Below are positions 63,016-64,000 of a DNA stretch of 64,000 nucleotides, piece by piece. Location: assembly GCA_007750655.1 (NCBI GenBank), contig CP036290.1, forward strand, positions 2,604,001 to 2,668,000, given 5' to 3'. The DNA is from Rohdeia mirabilis. GTDB taxonomy: Bacteria; Planctomycetota; UBA1135; GCA-002686595. The notes under the pieces were generated by a model, which ran no database searches, had not been told where the DNA came from, and was given only the letters and a program-made list of their open reading frames with translations. Both the position numbers and the translations under genes were made by a program. Position 1 is the first letter of the stretch, and every line of letters starts with the position of its first letter.

Positions 63016-64000
63016 ATGGCCATCCAGGTCGAGAGCCCCGCACAACTGAGCGAACTCGGTGCCGTCTTCAGGCGGCGCCGTTGGTGGTTCATCGTGCCCG
63101 TCCTCCTGTCGATCGGCATCGGCGCGATCCTGGTCTTCCTCCTGCCCAACAAGTACGAGGTCGACATCCAGGTCAAGCTGGTCGAGGTCAAGTACGACCA
63201 GGAGGAGCACTTCCGCTCCGGCGGCAAGCAGGGCTTCCTGCAGCGCGACCTCGAGAGCGCGGAGACCGAGATCAAGGAACCGTCGCGGCTCCACCGTCTG
63301 ATCCGCGAACTCGGCTGGGTCGACTATCAGGAGCTCGACGCCCTCGATCGCCAGGACTACATCGAGAAGGTCCAGGACAACATCTCCGTGGACGTGGTCG
63401 CGAAGTCCAAGGACGTCGGTTCGTCGTTCGTGAACCTCTCGTACATGGACGTGGACTCGAACCGGGCCGAGCTGTTCCTCGAGCGACTGACGAAGCTCTG
63501 GGTCGAGGAGAACTTCATGCGCGACCAGCGCCAGATCCAGACGAAGCTCGCCGCCGCGCGTGCGAGCCGCGAGGGGTACCTGACGCGGGTGGCCGAGAAC
63601 CGCAAGAAGAAGAACGACCTGATCGACCGGCACGAGATGCCGTTCGACGCCAACCAGCGCACGCGTCAGACCAACCAGGGCGACCCGGTCTACGAGCGGA
63701 TCGCACGCACCCAGAACCGGCTGCTCGAGATCGGCAACGAACGGGCCAAGCTCGAGATCGAGCGCGACCGCGTCGTCGAGAGCCTCGAGTTCATGCAGGA
63801 GAAGGTGCTCAGCGCGTCGATCGAGCGCGGCTCCAGCAACGACGACGGCAAGCTGAAACGGATCCTCGACGAGATCGACAGCGTCAACGAGGACCTCGCC
63901 AACCTGCGCCCCGCGAACCCCGAGTTCGAGACCCTGCGCGCCAAGCTGCGCGAGCTCGAGAAGCTGGCGAACGAGCGCACCGGAGGAACGGCCGACACGG
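63016..64000 (+). CDS. Wzz-type chain-length determinant protein (3'-truncated by window end)
   Basis: The first 328 residues are visible. The N-terminus has a cytoplasmic helix, then a membrane span (about residues 24-45, WWFIVPVLLSIGIGAILVFL), then NKYEVDIQVKLVEVKYDQEE and a long coiled-coil periplasmic region with many Glu/Arg/Lys (ERAKLEIERDRVVESLEFMQ) ending in RPANPEFETLRAKLRELEKL. This is a Wzz/co-polymerase architecture; a C-terminal second span and a possible tyrosine-kinase domain would lie outside the window. It starts 33 bases after the Wza-type gene. Confidence 0.9.
   Translation, partial: MAIQVESPAQLSELGAVFRRRRWWFIVPVLLSIGIGAILVFLLPNKYEVDIQVKLVEVKYDQEEHFRSGGKQGFLQRDLESAETEIKEPSRLHRLIRELGWVDYQELDALDRQDYIEKVQDNISVDVVAKSKDVGSSFVNLSYMDVDSNRAELFLERLTKLWVEENFMRDQRQIQTKLAAARASREGYLTRVAENRKKKNDLIDRHEMPFDANQRTRQTNQGDPVYERIARTQNRLLEIGNERAKLEIERDRVVESLEFMQEKVLSASIERGSSNDDGKLKRILDEIDSVNEDLANLRPANPEFETLRAKLRELEKLANERTGGTADT

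Overview
The window is a very GC-rich (roughly 70% by eye) bacterial chromosome segment. It has dense genes, almost no recognisable Shine-Dalgarno sequences and many ATGA/GTGA/TGATG stop-start overlaps. An envelope-rich gene set points to a Planctomycetota-like bacterium: a chain of GT4 glycosyltransferases, a membrane-anchored sulfatase-superfamily protein, a DUF5658 protein, a carbamoyltransferase with SxtJ/DUF5989-type partners, and secreted proteins of unknown function. The phylum is an inference; the window holds no rRNA or other marker that would prove it. No IS element, prophage or CRISPR array was seen.

Region 1 (1-25962) is a large polysaccharide locus. After a truncated epimerase and a nucleoside phosphorylase comes the initiating polyprenyl-phosphate sugar-1-phosphate transferase (825). 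It is followed by eight GT4 and one GT2 glycosyltransferases, a secreted protein, a DUF5658 protein, a toroid-type hydrolase/lyase candidate, a sulfatase-superfamily membrane protein and a 983-aa flippase made of two complete Wzx-like modules joined head to tail. A B12-binding radical SAM enzyme, a GNAT acetyltransferase and a NodB-type deacetylase close the region. Most glycosyltransferase genes overlap by 4-13 bases and look like one operon.

Region 2 (25988-33047) is a modification module. It holds a carbamoyltransferase, a small membrane protein, a rare SGNH-hydrolase/SxtJ/DUF5989 triple fusion, a second SGNH hydrolase, two tiny single-span DUF5989-like proteins and a multi-span GT39-like membrane protein. 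It probably decorates a glycan with carbamoyl and/or acyl groups.

Region 3 (33090-55209) is mostly housekeeping and protein quality control: an HtrA-type protease, tRNA-Val(GAC), alanine dehydrogenase, UppP, GDP-rhamnose synthesis (Gmd and a reductase), a lipoprotein amidase, a TPR metallopeptidase, thymidylate kinase, DNA polymerase III delta-prime, a Minf_1886-like protein, an AI-2E family permease, a secreted protein, an S41 protease, MoaC, AccB, AccC and a lipoprotein.

Region 4 (55402-64000) returns to polysaccharide supply and export: UDP-xylose synthase, GlmS, a UDP-glucuronate 4-epimerase-like enzyme, RmlA, RmlD, RmlB, a Wza-type outer-membrane export lipoprotein and a Wzz-type chain-length protein cut by the window end. 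The whole therefore resembles a dispersed Wzx/Wzy-type exopolysaccharide system. GDP-rhamnose, dTDP-rhamnose, UDP-xylose, UDP-galacturonate and amino-sugar supply are all in view, but no convincing Wzy polymerase and no RmlC are present. A recurring oddity is a set of short tandem repeats (mostly 15-bp units, each array with its own sequence) at gene ends, in linkers and in intergenic gaps.
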